Shown here: piece after piece, positions 17,450-28,251 of the stretch
Position numbering within the stretch: position 1 is the first letter of the stretch
Layout of the letters: every line of letters begins with the position of its first letter
Assembly (NCBI RefSeq): GCF_018326285.1
Contig: NZ_AP023362.1
Coordinates: forward strand, 2,480,001-2,544,000
Direction of reading: 5' to 3'
DNA: 64,000 nucleotides
DNA from: Mycolicibacterium sp. TY81
Lineage (GTDB): Bacteria > Actinomycetota > Actinomycetes > Mycobacteriales > Mycobacteriaceae
Program-made: the position numbers and the translations under genes
Notes under the pieces: generated by a model
Databases searched by the model: none
What the model saw: the letters and a program-made list of their open reading frames with translations, nothing else
What the model was told of the DNA's origin: nothing

Positions 17450-18853
17450 TCAGGTTGCGGGACTGTCTGTTTCACCATCGGAATCTCCGCTCTCGGGCGG
17501 GTAGAGCGTGGGGTGGTGGTAGTGGTTGGTTCGTGGTTGGCCGACGTCGAGCAGGGGTGGTGGGGTCCATTGGGTGCGACCGTCGGGGCCCATGGTGGTG
17601 TGCCAGCCGCCGGTGTCGACCAGACGGTTGTCGCGGCCGCAGGCCAGGGTGAGGTTGGTGATGTCGGTGGGGCCGTCGTCGCGCCAGTTGGTGTTGACGT
17701 GATGAGCCTGCGAGCGCGAGGCGGGGGCGATGCAGTTGGGGCGGGTGCAGCCGTGGTCGCGGGCGAACAACGCCAGGCGTTGGGCTGTACTGGCGGTTCT
17801 CGCTGCCCGGCCCAAGTAGAGCGGTTGGCCGGTGTGCTCATCGAACACCGCCAGGTAGTTGTCCGAGCCCTGGGCTGCCATCCGCACCAGATCCTTCACC
17901 AGGAGCTTGGTACCGGTGTGGGTGAGCGCCATCCCGGCGCGCTTTTCCAGCTCGGTGACGGTGCAGGTGGCGACCACCGCGACGGGGAACCCGTTGTGCA
18001 CCCCGGAGGTTCCGGTGGCCAGCATCATCCGGCCCACGAATTTGAAGGCGTCGTACTGCCGCTGCGCCACAGTCCTTGTGTCGTTGTCGATCTGCTCCTG
18101 CGTCGGGGTCCCGGAGAAGCAGGGTTCCGGATCGGCCGGGTTGCACATGCCCGGGGCGGCGTACTTGTCGAACAACACCTCCCAGTAAGCCCGCCCTTCC
18201 GGATCGAGTTGAGCGGTGACGTCGGTGCGCCCGTCAGGCCGCTGCTTACCCATCACGAACGACCGCTTCGGATCCGGCTCATCGTCGTTGGGTTCGGGCC
18301 CATCCTGATCCAGCTTGTACAACAAATCCGCCGCGACTTTGCGGAGGTCTTCGGGGGTTTTGACCCGGGCATCGGCCACCAGATCCGTCTCGCACTGCAA
18401 CAACGTGACCGGGTCGGCCGCCCACAACGGCACCTTGCCGAAAAACCAGGCGATCACCTGCACGTGCTCACTATTGATCGCACCCTCGGCCAACGCGGCG
18501 GCCACCAGTTCCCACACCGGACCCAACGCCTCGCCCGTGATCGCCGAGCGCGGACCCAAATTATCCGTGTCCCGCACCCTCCGGCGGGCCTCCTCCCGGC
18601 TGATCCGCAACCGCACATGCAACACCTCAGGCCAATCCTTGGCCCCGATCCCCTTGGCGGTGGCCTGGGTTTGTGCCGCGGCCAGGATCTGATGGTCGAC
18701 CGCCTCGGCCGCGCACTTCAGGGTTTCGCGGCGGGACTGCAGCTCCAACAGGACTTTGATGGGCAACCCGCTGTAGTCCAGGCCGTTGACCGTGGCGATC
18801 GCATCCTCAAGCGCCGCGTAGGCGTTGAGGACAGTAGCGGAGTCGATGGCCAT
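17450..18853 (-). CDS. 13E12-repeat family protein, DUF222 plus HNH endonuclease domain
   Basis: The 467-residue product has an N-terminal helical DUF222 region (about 1-300) and a C-terminal HNH module: CTRPNCIAPASRSQAHHVN, then TDITNLTLACGRDN, with the paired cysteines and His/His-Asn of the family. These proteins (13E12 family) are numerous in mycobacteria, and several M. tuberculosis members are SOS genes. The start ATG is 2 bp from a perfect LexA box, whose centre contains the likely -10 TAATGT, so the gene should be DNA-damage induced and leaderless. Its role (nuclease, selfish element or repair) is unsettled. Confidence 0.93.
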   Translation of the reverse strand: MAIDSATVLNAYAALEDAIATVNGLDYSGLPIKVLLELQSRRETLKCAAEAVDHQILAAAQTQATAKGIGAKDWPEVLHVRLRISREEARRRVRDTDNLGPRSAITGEALGPVWELVAAALAEGAINSEHVQVIAWFFGKVPLWAADPVTLLQCETDLVADARVKTPEDLRKVAADLLYKLDQDGPEPNDDEPDPKRSFVMGKQRPDGRTDVTAQLDPEGRAYWEVLFDKYAAPGMCNPADPEPCFSGTPTQEQIDNDTRTVAQRQYDAFKFVGRMMLATGTSGVHNGFPVAVVATCTVTELEKRAGMALTHTGTKLLVKDLVRMAAQGSDNYLAVFDEHTGQPLYLGRAARTASTAQRLALFARDHGCTRPNCIAPASRSQAHHVNTNWRDDGPTDITNLTLACGRDNRLVDTGGWHTTMGPDGRTQWTPPPLLDVGQPRTNHYHHPTLYPPESGDSDGETDSPAT

Positions 18854-18855
18854 AC

Positions 18856-18871
18856 TCGAACATTAGTTCGA
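18856..18871. promoter_or_regulatory. LexA SOS box TCGAACATTAGTTCGA
   Basis: A perfect match to the mycobacterial SOS box TCGAAC-N4-GTTCGA. On the minus strand it contains TAATGT, the presumed -10, 6 nt before the 13E12 ATG. LexA binding would therefore cover the promoter core. Confidence 0.88.
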
Positions 18872-19017
18872 ATCACCGACAAGGCGCTGTGACGAATGGG
18901 CCACTAGTTACCTCCTGCAACCAGCGCTAACAAAGTGACCAAAGTTTTTTCGAGAGCGTCGCCGGTAAGGCAAGGAAACCCGGCCATCCAGCGCGGCACC
19001 CCATCCGGCAGCCTGGA

Positions 19018-19479
19018 TCAGCCCAAGCTTTTCTCAAAATGACGCCGAATGGCAGCGAGCATCGCCGCGTGCGCCTTCTCCGCCTGCGCAGCAGTGAAAG
19101 CCATGAACGGAGAAGGTGCCTCTATATCCACTACCTCGGTGAGAGCGGTGCCTGCGCCGGCAGGCGCGAAGGTGACGGTGCCACTGAGCCGCACGGACGG
19201 AAATTGGCGCGCCTCGGTGTGCACGACGCCGTCGGGCGCGATCAGCACCGTGGCCCGGTAGGTCACGCGCAGACTCAACGGGCCGAATGGGATGCGATCC
19301 CGCACCCGATAGTCACGGCGGCGGCCCCGCACATCCTGCTGATCGGCCAGACAGTCCACCGCCACCACGAGCGGATGAACCAGCTTCATATTCGCCAGAT
19401 CTGTATAGAAGGTGCGGACTTCGTCGGGCGTCCCCGGCACCTCTTCCCTGAGTTCGAACCGGGACCGCGACAGCCACAT
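19018..19479 (-). CDS. SRPBCC-family protein
   Basis: The 153-residue protein begins WLSRSRFELREEVPGTPDEVRTFYTDLAN, followed by a beta-rich core (VRDRIPFGPLSLRVTYRATVLIAPDG, FPSVRLSGTVTFAPAGAGTALTEVVDIEAP) and a long C-terminal helix, the SRPBCC ligand-binding fold. The start at 19479 is fixed by TACGGT (19486-19491) 6 nt upstream (leaderless). The ligand is unknown. Confidence 0.8.
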   Translation of the reverse strand: MWLSRSRFELREEVPGTPDEVRTFYTDLANMKLVHPLVVAVDCLADQQDVRGRRRDYRVRDRIPFGPLSLRVTYRATVLIAPDGVVHTEARQFPSVRLSGTVTFAPAGAGTALTEVVDIEAPSPFMAFTAAQAEKAHAAMLAAIRRHFEKSLG

Positions 19480-19650
19480 CGACCCACCGTAACTTGACCG
19501 TTTCAGATGGTCAGCCAGTATCCGCCGAATCGGCGGCATGAGCTGCCCGACAGGACGTCGAAACCGACGCAAAAGCCGCGCAGAGGCCGGTCACGCCGGT
19601 CTCGGAATTAGCTGGTCACGACCTCGCAACGACCGTCACGACCTTGCATT

Positions 19651-19686
19651 TGCGCAAAAGCTGTGTATGGCAGTATGTTTTGCGCA
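19651..19686. promoter_or_regulatory. Inverted repeat TGCGCAAAA / TTTTGCGCA
   Basis: Perfect 9-bp arms 18 bp apart, in the 350-bp gap between the SRPBCC gene and the NlpC/P60-like gene. It could bind a dimeric or tetrameric regulator. It is about 145 bp before the NlpC/P60 start. Confidence 0.4.
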
Positions 19687-19829
19687 TTCACCTGCGAAGA
19701 CGTGAAATCGCTTCTGCCCCAAACGATGCGAATACACACCGATGTAACGCACACCACAGGATTCGCGAAACGTGATGGCAGACACAGTATTTTGACCGTC
19801 GCGATTTTCCGTTGCTAGCGTTCATCGCC

Positions 19830-20399
19830 ATGTTTGCTATTGCGACCGCCTCGCTGCTGGCTTTGGTCAACCAGGTTTCGGGTACGCCGTACGTCTCCGG
19901 CGGAGACACGGCACGCGGCACTGACTGCTCCGGACTGGCCTCCTGGGTGGCCAACGCGGCCACCGGCCGCCCCATCTACGGCAACCGGTTCAACACCGGC
20001 AACGAAGAGGCCGCACTGCGGGCTCGTGGCTTCCTGCCCGGCACCGCGCCCGGCGCCCTGAACATCGGCTGGAACGGCGGCCACACGGCCGTGACGCTGC
20101 CGGACGGCACTCCGGTGTCCAGCGGTGAGGGCGGTGGCGTCCGCATCGGTGGCGGCGGCGCCTTCCAGCGCCAGTTCACCCACCACATGCACCTGCCGAT
20201 GGCCCCGGGTGAGGACATCCCCGCCGACCTGCCTCTCGACGGCCCGCTGGACGCGCCCCTGGCGCCTCCGGCCGACCCGGCCGACCTCCCGGCCCCGGAA
20301 ATCATCGAGGCGGCCAACTTCGCGCCCGCTCCCGAGGCCCCGGCGCCGGCCCCCGAGGCGCCTGCCCCGGCTCCTGAGGGCCCGGAGATGCCCGTCTAA
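19830..20399 (+). CDS. Secreted NlpC/P60-like cysteine peptidase-related protein
   Basis: The 189-residue product has a hydrophobic N terminus (MFAIATASLLALVNQ) and SGTPYVSGGDTARGTDCSG, which carries the NlpC/P60-type catalytic Cys. GGHTAV supplies a candidate catalytic His. The last 55 residues are Pro/Ala/Glu-rich and probably unstructured. The domain resembles peptidoglycan endopeptidase domains of mycobacteria and mycobacteriophage tail proteins. The ATG has TAGCGT 8 nt upstream (leaderless), favoured over a TTG 18 nt earlier. The N terminus lacks basic residues, so whether it is a cleaved signal or an anchor is unclear. Confidence 0.78.
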   Translation: MFAIATASLLALVNQVSGTPYVSGGDTARGTDCSGLASWVANAATGRPIYGNRFNTGNEEAALRARGFLPGTAPGALNIGWNGGHTAVTLPDGTPVSSGEGGGVRIGGGGAFQRQFTHHMHLPMAPGEDIPADLPLDGPLDAPLAPPADPADLPAPEIIEAANFAPAPEAPAPAPEAPAPAPEGPEMPV

Positions 20400-20423
20400 C
20401 CGTTCGACGACCCCTCTGTTTCA

Positions 20424-20464
20424 CAGTCAGGGCTGCCACCGCTCAGCGATGGCAGCCCTGACTG
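20424..20464. terminator. Bidirectional terminator hairpin
   Basis: A perfect 15-bp stem (CAGTCAGGGCTGCCA and its complement) with an 11-nt loop lies between the convergent NlpC/P60-like and UvrA2-like genes, touching the latter's stop codon. Confidence 0.9.
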
Positions 20465-22840
<2,376 letters not shown>

Positions 22841-22892
22841 ACCCACACGCTAACCGGGCCTCGAGCCGGGTCGCTTCTCGATTCCTGATCAC

Positions 22893-22962
22893 TTCTCGCG
22901 AGCAGCCATAAAACTGTCGAAAATCACTGGGATATCGACAGTTTTATGTCTCCTCGCGAGAA
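22893..22962 (-). terminator. Two-part inverted repeat downstream of tex
   Basis: Outer arms TTCTCGCGA / TCGCGAGAA and inner arms CATAAAACTGTCGA / TCGACAGTTTTATG surround a 14-nt loop, starting 6 bp after the tex stop. The size and position suit a terminator for tex ahead of the next minus-strand gene. Confidence 0.65.
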
Positions 22963-22967
22963 CACCG

Positions 22968-25409
22968 CTACTTGCCGAAGCCCGCCTTGCGCAGGGCGTC
23001 GGCCATCGAGCCGGACGGCACAGACTCGCGGCGGCCACCGCCATTGCCGCGCTGCGGATTACGTCCGCGATCTTGGCCATTGCCGCGGTTCTGTCCGCCA
23101 CCGTTACCGCCGCGGTTGCCGCCATCGCGTCCGCGCGGCTGCCCGCCGCCGTCGCGCCGGGCTCCGCCGCCCTGCTCGGGCCGCTTGCCGTCGCGGGCGC
23201 GCTGCGGGTCGTCGTTGAGCCGCAGGCTCAGTCCGATGCGCTGCCGCTCGACATCGACCTCGAGCACCTTGACTTTGACGACCTGGCCGGACTTGACCAC
23301 CTCGTGCGGGTCGGAGACGAAGCGGTCGGCCATCGCCGACACGTGCACCAGACCGTCCTGGTGCACGCCGACGTCCACGAAAGCGCCGAACGCGGCCACG
23401 TTCGTCACGACGCCCTCGAGCACCATGCCGACCTTGAGGTCGGACACCTTCTCGACGCCGGCCGCGAAGGTCGCGGTGGAGAACGCGGGGCGCGGGTCGC
23501 GGCCCGGCTTCTCCAGCTCGCCCAGGATGTCGGTCACGGTCGGGATGCCGAATCGTTCGTCGGCGAAGTCGCCCGGCTTGAGCGCGCGCAGCTTCCGCTC
23601 GTCGCCGATCAGTTCGGCGAGGGTGACGCCGGCGCGGTCGAGGATGCGCCGCACCACCGGGTAGGCCTCGGGATGCACACCCGAGGCGTCCAGCGGGTCG
23701 TCGCCTTCCCGGATGCGCAGGAAGCCGGCGCACTGCTCAAAAGCCTTGGGGCCCAGACGTGGAACGTCGAGCAGACCGCTGCGGCTGCGGAACGGTCCGG
23801 TCTTGTCGCGGTACGACACGATCGACTCGGCCAGCGATTCGGTGACGCCGGAGACCTTGGCCAGCAGCGGCACCGAGGCCGTGTTGAGGTCGACACCGAC
23901 CGCGTTCACGGCGTCCTCGACCACCGCGTCGAGGCTGCGGGCCAGGGTTCCGGGCGTCACGTCGTGCTGGTACTGCCCGACGCCGATCGACTTCGGCTCG
24001 ATCTTGACCAGTTCGGCGAGCGGGTCCTGCAGACGACGGGCGATCGAGACCGCGCCGCGCAGCGTCACGTCCAGGTCGGGCAGCTCGTGGGCGGCATAGG
24101 CCGATGCCGAGTACACCGAGGCGCCGGCCTCGCTGACGATCGCCTTGGTCGGCAGCCGCTTGGGACCGGACGCGCCCGCCGCCTTCAGGTCGGCGATGAG
24201 TTCGGTTGCCAGCGCATCGGTTTCGCGGGACGCGGTGCCGTTACCGATGGCGATCAGTTCGACGTTGTGCCGCGCGACGAGGGCGGCCAGCGTCGCCTTG
24301 GCGTCGTTCCACTTGTTCTGCGGCTGATGCGGGTAGATGGCACAGGTGTCGACGACCTTGCCGGTGCCGTCCACCACCGCGACCTTCACACCGGTGCGGA
24401 ACCCGGGATCGAGTCCCAGCGTGGCGCGGGTTCCGGCCGGCGCGGCCAGCAGCAGGTCCTTGAGATTCTTGGCGAACACCGCGACGGCGTCCTCCTCGGC
24501 GCGCTGCCGCAGCCGGATCCGGGCGTCGACGGCCGCCGAGAACATCAGCTTGGTGCGCCAGGCCCAGCCGACCGTCGCGGTCAGCCACGGCGTGGCGGCG
24601 CCCCCGGCAGCCATGTCCACACCGAGCGACTGCGCGATCATGGCCTGGTACAGCGTCTCGTCGCCGCCGTCGAAGTTGAGCGACAGCGCCTCTTCCTTCT
24701 CACCTCGCAATACCGCCAGCACGCGGTGCGACGGCATGTCCTCGAGCGGCTCGGAGTACTCGAAGTAGTCGCGGAACTTCTGGGCGGCAGGGCTTTTCGC
24801 CGCCTCCTCCGACCACGGCTTGGTGGTCAGGGTGCCGTCGGACCAGAACTTCTCGCGCACGGCACCGACCAGTTCGGCGTCCTCGGACACCCGCTCCACC
24901 AGGATGTGGCGCGCGCCGTCGAGTGCGGCGGCGACGTCGGCCACCTCCTCACCCAGGAACTCGGCGGCCACGTCCTCGGGGTTGAGCGTGGGGTCGGCGA
25001 GCAGCCGGTCCGCCAGCGGCTCCAGGCCGGCCTCGCGGGCGATCTGCGCCTTGGTGCGGCGCTTGGGCTTGTACGGCAGGTAGATGTCTTCGACCCTGGA
25101 CTTCGTCTCGGCGGCCAGCAGCGCCGCCTTCAGGTCGTCGGTGAGCTTGCCCTGTTCTTCGATCGAGGCCAGCACAGCGTCGCGCCGCTGATCCAGTTCA
25201 CGCAGATACCGGAGCCGCTCCTCGAGGGTGCGGAGCTGACCGTCGTCCAGGCTGCCGGTGACTTCCTTGCGGTACCGCGCGATGAACGGCACGGTCGCGC
25301 CTTCGTCCAGCAGCCGTACCGCGGCGTCGACCTGACCTTCGGCGACGGCCAACTCTTCGGCCAGGCGGGCGTTCACGGACTTGACGACAGACTTGACGCT
25401 CAAATTCAC
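22968..25409 (-). CDS. tex: Tex, RNA-binding transcription accessory protein
   Basis: The 813-residue protein has Tex architecture. The N-terminal helical domain (ARLAEELAVAEGQVDAAVRLLDEGATVPFIARYRKEVTG) is followed by a YqgF/RNase H-like core (LGLDPGFRTGVKVAVVDGTGKV), helix-hairpin-helix repeats (ASVPLLAKVSGVTESLAESIV) and an S1 domain (GMVLEGVVTNVAAFGAFVDVGVHQDGLVHVSAMA). The C-terminal 70 residues are a low-complexity Gly/Arg/Asn/Gln tail. Tex proteins bind nucleic acid and modulate transcription. GTG at 25409 has TAGGGT (25417-25422) 7 nt upstream (leaderless). Confidence 0.96.
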   Translation of the reverse strand: MNLSVKSVVKSVNARLAEELAVAEGQVDAAVRLLDEGATVPFIARYRKEVTGSLDDGQLRTLEERLRYLRELDQRRDAVLASIEEQGKLTDDLKAALLAAETKSRVEDIYLPYKPKRRTKAQIAREAGLEPLADRLLADPTLNPEDVAAEFLGEEVADVAAALDGARHILVERVSEDAELVGAVREKFWSDGTLTTKPWSEEAAKSPAAQKFRDYFEYSEPLEDMPSHRVLAVLRGEKEEALSLNFDGGDETLYQAMIAQSLGVDMAAGGAATPWLTATVGWAWRTKLMFSAAVDARIRLRQRAEEDAVAVFAKNLKDLLLAAPAGTRATLGLDPGFRTGVKVAVVDGTGKVVDTCAIYPHQPQNKWNDAKATLAALVARHNVELIAIGNGTASRETDALATELIADLKAAGASGPKRLPTKAIVSEAGASVYSASAYAAHELPDLDVTLRGAVSIARRLQDPLAELVKIEPKSIGVGQYQHDVTPGTLARSLDAVVEDAVNAVGVDLNTASVPLLAKVSGVTESLAESIVSYRDKTGPFRSRSGLLDVPRLGPKAFEQCAGFLRIREGDDPLDASGVHPEAYPVVRRILDRAGVTLAELIGDERKLRALKPGDFADERFGIPTVTDILGELEKPGRDPRPAFSTATFAAGVEKVSDLKVGMVLEGVVTNVAAFGAFVDVGVHQDGLVHVSAMADRFVSDPHEVVKSGQVVKVKVLEVDVERQRIGLSLRLNDDPQRARDGKRPEQGGGARRDGGGQPRGRDGGNRGGNGGGQNRGNGQDRGRNPQRGNGGGRRESVPSGSMADALRKAGFGK

Positions 25410-25428
25410 GGGCTGGACCCTACCCAAT

Positions 25429-25450
25429 GCTGCCGACAGTCGTCGGCAGC
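25429..25450. promoter_or_regulatory. Perfect palindrome in the tex / diguanylate cyclase divergent region
   Basis: Arms GCTGCCGAC and GTCGGCAGC are separated by 4 bp, 20 bp upstream of tex and just before the apparent -10 of the other direction. It may be an operator serving both genes. Confidence 0.45.
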
Positions 25451-25468
25451 GGCGAGTAAGTTTGCGCT

Positions 25469-25516
25469 ATGCCTCAGCCGATCCCGACGCACCACGCCCC
25501 TGGGCGCACCCGGTAG
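25469..25516 (+). CDS. Possible leaderless 15-residue upstream reading frame (MPQPIPTHHAPGRTR)
   Basis: TAAGTT (25457-25462) lies 6 nt before this ATG, the geometry of a leaderless mycobacterial transcript. The frame ends in TAG only 6 nt before the diguanylate cyclase ATG, which itself has no clear Shine-Dalgarno sequence. Translation of the short frame could therefore couple to the main gene. This is inferred from sequence geometry alone. Confidence 0.35.
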   Translation: MPQPIPTHHAPGRTR

Positions 25517-25522
25517 CGCGAC

Positions 25523-26689
25523 ATGAATCCCGACGTGCGCACCCTGTGGATGGTCGTCTCCATGACCGCCCTGCTGTTCGGGTTGCTGCATGTCTGGGTG
25601 GGGGCCGGTAGGCGGCGACATCCGGCGGTCCAGCTGTGGGGCGCGGGCAATTTCCTGGGTGCCCTCGGAGCCGGGCTGCTGAGCGCCCGCGGGCTGGTGC
25701 CCGAGGTGTTGTCGGTGACGGTCTCCAACGTCCTGATCGTCATGTGCTGGTCGTTGATCTGGGGTGGTCTGTGCGCCTTCAACGGCCAGCCGGTCCGCGG
25801 CCGGGTGATGGCTGCCGGGCCGCTGGTGGTGCTGGCCGCGTTCGAGTTGATACCGCCGTTCAACGTCAGCATCCCGGCCCGGGTGTCCCTGACGGCTCTC
25901 GTGCTGGCCGGATATTTCGCGCTCAGCGTCGTCGACGGCATCAAAGCCCAGCGTGTCGAGCGCCTGGCGTCGCGGCGCATCCTGATCGGCCTGTACGTCG
26001 TCGCGGCCGCGGCGACCGTCGCGCGTTCGGTCAGCCTCCATCTGGACGCCGGCGCGGTGCAGTTCGCCACCACCAGCGCGGCCGTGTCGGTGCCGATGCT
26101 CTTCTTCGCTTTCGCCGTGATGGCCATCAACCTGTGCCTGTCGCTGATGGGTTGGGAGCGGCTCGAGGATCAATTGGCCGACGCGGCGATGCTCGACTCT
26201 CTCACCAGGACGCTGAACCGCGCGGGCTTCATGATCCAGGCGCAGCGGCTGGCCGAGGAGTGCGTCGCGCGCCAGTTGCGGTGCTCGGTCATCGTGATGG
26301 ATCTGGATGAGTTCAAGGCCGTCAACGACGTCTTCGGGCACGAGGCCGGCGACCGGCTGCTGACCGAGTTCGCATGCGTGGCACGGTCGAATCTGCGCAG
26401 CGGCGACCTGTTGGCGCGGATCGGCGGCGAGGAATTCTGCGCGATGCTGCCGGGTGTCGACGAAAGTCAGGCGGCCGTCATCGCCGACCGGCTCCGGGTG
26501 GCGTTCGCCGCCGCCACGTTCAGCCACAATGACGCGGTGCTCGCCGGAACGGTGAGCATCGGGGTATCGCAGCTCGGGCACAAGGCGGGGTTGCGGTCGG
26601 CGATCCGCCGCGCCGACGTGGCGATGTACGAAGCGAAGAGCCGGGGCCGCGACCGCGTGATCCGCGCCTCCGCGGCGGGCAGGGACTGA
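25523..26689 (+). CDS. Membrane diguanylate cyclase (GGDEF)
   Basis: The 388-residue product has about seven hydrophobic segments in residues 8-210 (MASE-like sensor region) and a GGDEF domain at about 220-385. The signature is GGEEF in DLLARIGGEEFCAML, an active variant. RSGD five residues before it is an intact inhibitory I-site, so product inhibition by c-di-GMP is expected. DSLTRTLNRAGF and DLDEFKAVNDVFGH are the usual metal and substrate motifs. No EAL domain is present, so it should make, not degrade, c-di-GMP. Confidence 0.94.
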   Translation: MNPDVRTLWMVVSMTALLFGLLHVWVGAGRRRHPAVQLWGAGNFLGALGAGLLSARGLVPEVLSVTVSNVLIVMCWSLIWGGLCAFNGQPVRGRVMAAGPLVVLAAFELIPPFNVSIPARVSLTALVLAGYFALSVVDGIKAQRVERLASRRILIGLYVVAAAATVARSVSLHLDAGAVQFATTSAAVSVPMLFFAFAVMAINLCLSLMGWERLEDQLADAAMLDSLTRTLNRAGFMIQAQRLAEECVARQLRCSVIVMDLDEFKAVNDVFGHEAGDRLLTEFACVARSNLRSGDLLARIGGEEFCAMLPGVDESQAAVIADRLRVAFAAATFSHNDAVLAGTVSIGVSQLGHKAGLRSAIRRADVAMYEAKSRGRDRVIRASAAGRD

Positions 26690-26698
26690 GCTCTCGAC

Positions 26699-27985
26699 TC
26701 AGTACGTCCCGCAGTTCGGCGACGTGGGCTCACCGTTGAAGCGCGCCGCGATCCATTGCATGGCGGGCTCGCCGTCGACCAGCATCGGCAGGGCATGGTT
26801 GATCACCAGTTTGTTCAGGAACGGGGGCTCCTCGTTGGTGCGGAACTCGACATCGGCCCCCTTGTCGCACCAGTCCCGCCCGAGCTGGTTGGCCGCGGTC
26901 CACGGCACGAGCGGGTCGTAGCGGTTGCTGTTGATGAGGACCGGAGCGTTGGGCTTGTACTTGCCGAGCTTCTGCATGTCGAACAGCGTCTTGAAGGGCT
27001 CTTCCTCGACCAGCACGTTGATGTCCTCGGTGAAGTACGGCTGCAGATGCCGGAACATGAAGTCGACGATGGTCTGACCGACGCACTGCCGTGAGACGCT
27101 CTCGAGCATGTCCTTGCCGCGCTGGGTGAGCTTGGAGCGGATCAGGTCGGCGAACTCGGGGTAGGCGTAGATTTCGCCGTTGAGCGCGTAACCGACCACG
27201 CCGACCAGCGCGCTGCCGTCGGTGTACGGGAACAGTTCCTTGAGATCGGCGACCGGCGCCCCGGCGTACGTGCCGACGACGTGCAGTTCAGGCGCGTAGG
27301 ACGACGCCAGCTCGGCCGCCGACGCCGCAGCGCCTCCGCCTTGCGAGTACCCCCAGAAAGCAACGGGCCCATCGGGATCCAGTGAGGTGCCCGGCAGCTT
27401 CTTGGCGGCGCGCGCGGCGTCGAGCACCGCGGCGGCCTCGGCCACGCGGTTGACGTACGTGTGCATCCCGGGAGTACCGAGGCCCTCGTAGTCGGTCATC
27501 ACGATCGCGAAACCGCGCGCGACCATCGTGGCGATGAACGCCTCTTCGTAGTTGACCATGATGTCCCAGCCACCCGAGTAATGGATGCCCTGGTTGAACT
27601 GGCGTGACGGTGCGCACTGGTTGCCCTGGCCCTGTGTGCCGACCGCGTAGCTGATCAGTGGCCGCGGTCCCTTGCCCGGCCAGTCGTTGTACGGCTCGAA
27701 GTAGGTACCGGTCACGGCGACCGGGTTTCCGCGGGCATCGGTGCTGCGGTACATGATTCGCGTGCCGGTGGCCATGATGGCGCCGAGCTGGCCGGACGGT
27801 TCGAGCACCAGGCGCGACGGTTCGGTGCGGATCAGGTCCCCGGGGCGGCCGGGCGGCAACGGGTCCGGGGGTAGATAGAACTCGGCGTACTGCGGCTCGT
27901 CGCCGTCCGCGTGGGCTGCGGGCACTCCCGCGAGCACTGAACCGATGAGCAGACACGCTGCCAGAACGCCCCCGAAACGATGCAT
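26699..27985 (-). CDS. Secretory lipase-family (LIP, PF03583-like) alpha/beta hydrolase
   Basis: The 428-residue product has a signal peptide (MHRFGGVLAACLLIGSVLAG, cleaved near AHADG). The hydrolase fold has the nucleophile elbow GYSQGGGAA, preceded by VMTDYEGLGTPGMHTYVN as in secreted lipases. Asp in NSNRYDPLVPW and a C-terminal His in INHALPML complete a plausible triad. It probably cleaves host or environmental lipids outside the cell. TATTGT (27992-27997) lies 6 nt before the ATG (leaderless), and two perfect palindromes are just upstream. Confidence 0.9.
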   Translation of the reverse strand: MHRFGGVLAACLLIGSVLAGVPAAHADGDEPQYAEFYLPPDPLPPGRPGDLIRTEPSRLVLEPSGQLGAIMATGTRIMYRSTDARGNPVAVTGTYFEPYNDWPGKGPRPLISYAVGTQGQGNQCAPSRQFNQGIHYSGGWDIMVNYEEAFIATMVARGFAIVMTDYEGLGTPGMHTYVNRVAEAAAVLDAARAAKKLPGTSLDPDGPVAFWGYSQGGGAAASAAELASSYAPELHVVGTYAGAPVADLKELFPYTDGSALVGVVGYALNGEIYAYPEFADLIRSKLTQRGKDMLESVSRQCVGQTIVDFMFRHLQPYFTEDINVLVEEEPFKTLFDMQKLGKYKPNAPVLINSNRYDPLVPWTAANQLGRDWCDKGADVEFRTNEEPPFLNKLVINHALPMLVDGEPAMQWIAARFNGEPTSPNCGTY

Positions 27986-28021
27986 AACGGGACAATAACA
28001 ATGGGACTCTCGTACACGAAA

Positions 28022-28055
28022 TCAGGAATACCTGAAACCAAGAATTCAATTCTTG
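28022..28055. promoter_or_regulatory. Tandem perfect palindromes upstream of the lipase gene
   Basis: TCAGGAATACCTGA (28022-28035) and CAAGAATTCAATTCTTG (28039-28055) lie 37-70 bp upstream of the lipase start and next to its -35 region. They probably bind a dimeric regulator, possibly two different ones. The rest of the 266-bp gap to the next gene shows no gene. Confidence 0.55.
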
Positions 28056-28251
28056 ACGGACGTCGAGTGACAGGCCGCACAGACATTACCTGGAAGCGAT
28101 CCACGAAGTCGGCGCGCCCGATGTGTCCGCCACGGCATATCGCGAGCGATTCCGCGTGACATCACACCTGCGAGAACGCCGCTATCGGAGTTTCTGCCCC
28201 GGCGCGCTGATTTACTGGCCATCGTTACTTCGACCCCGGAGATGAGCAGCA

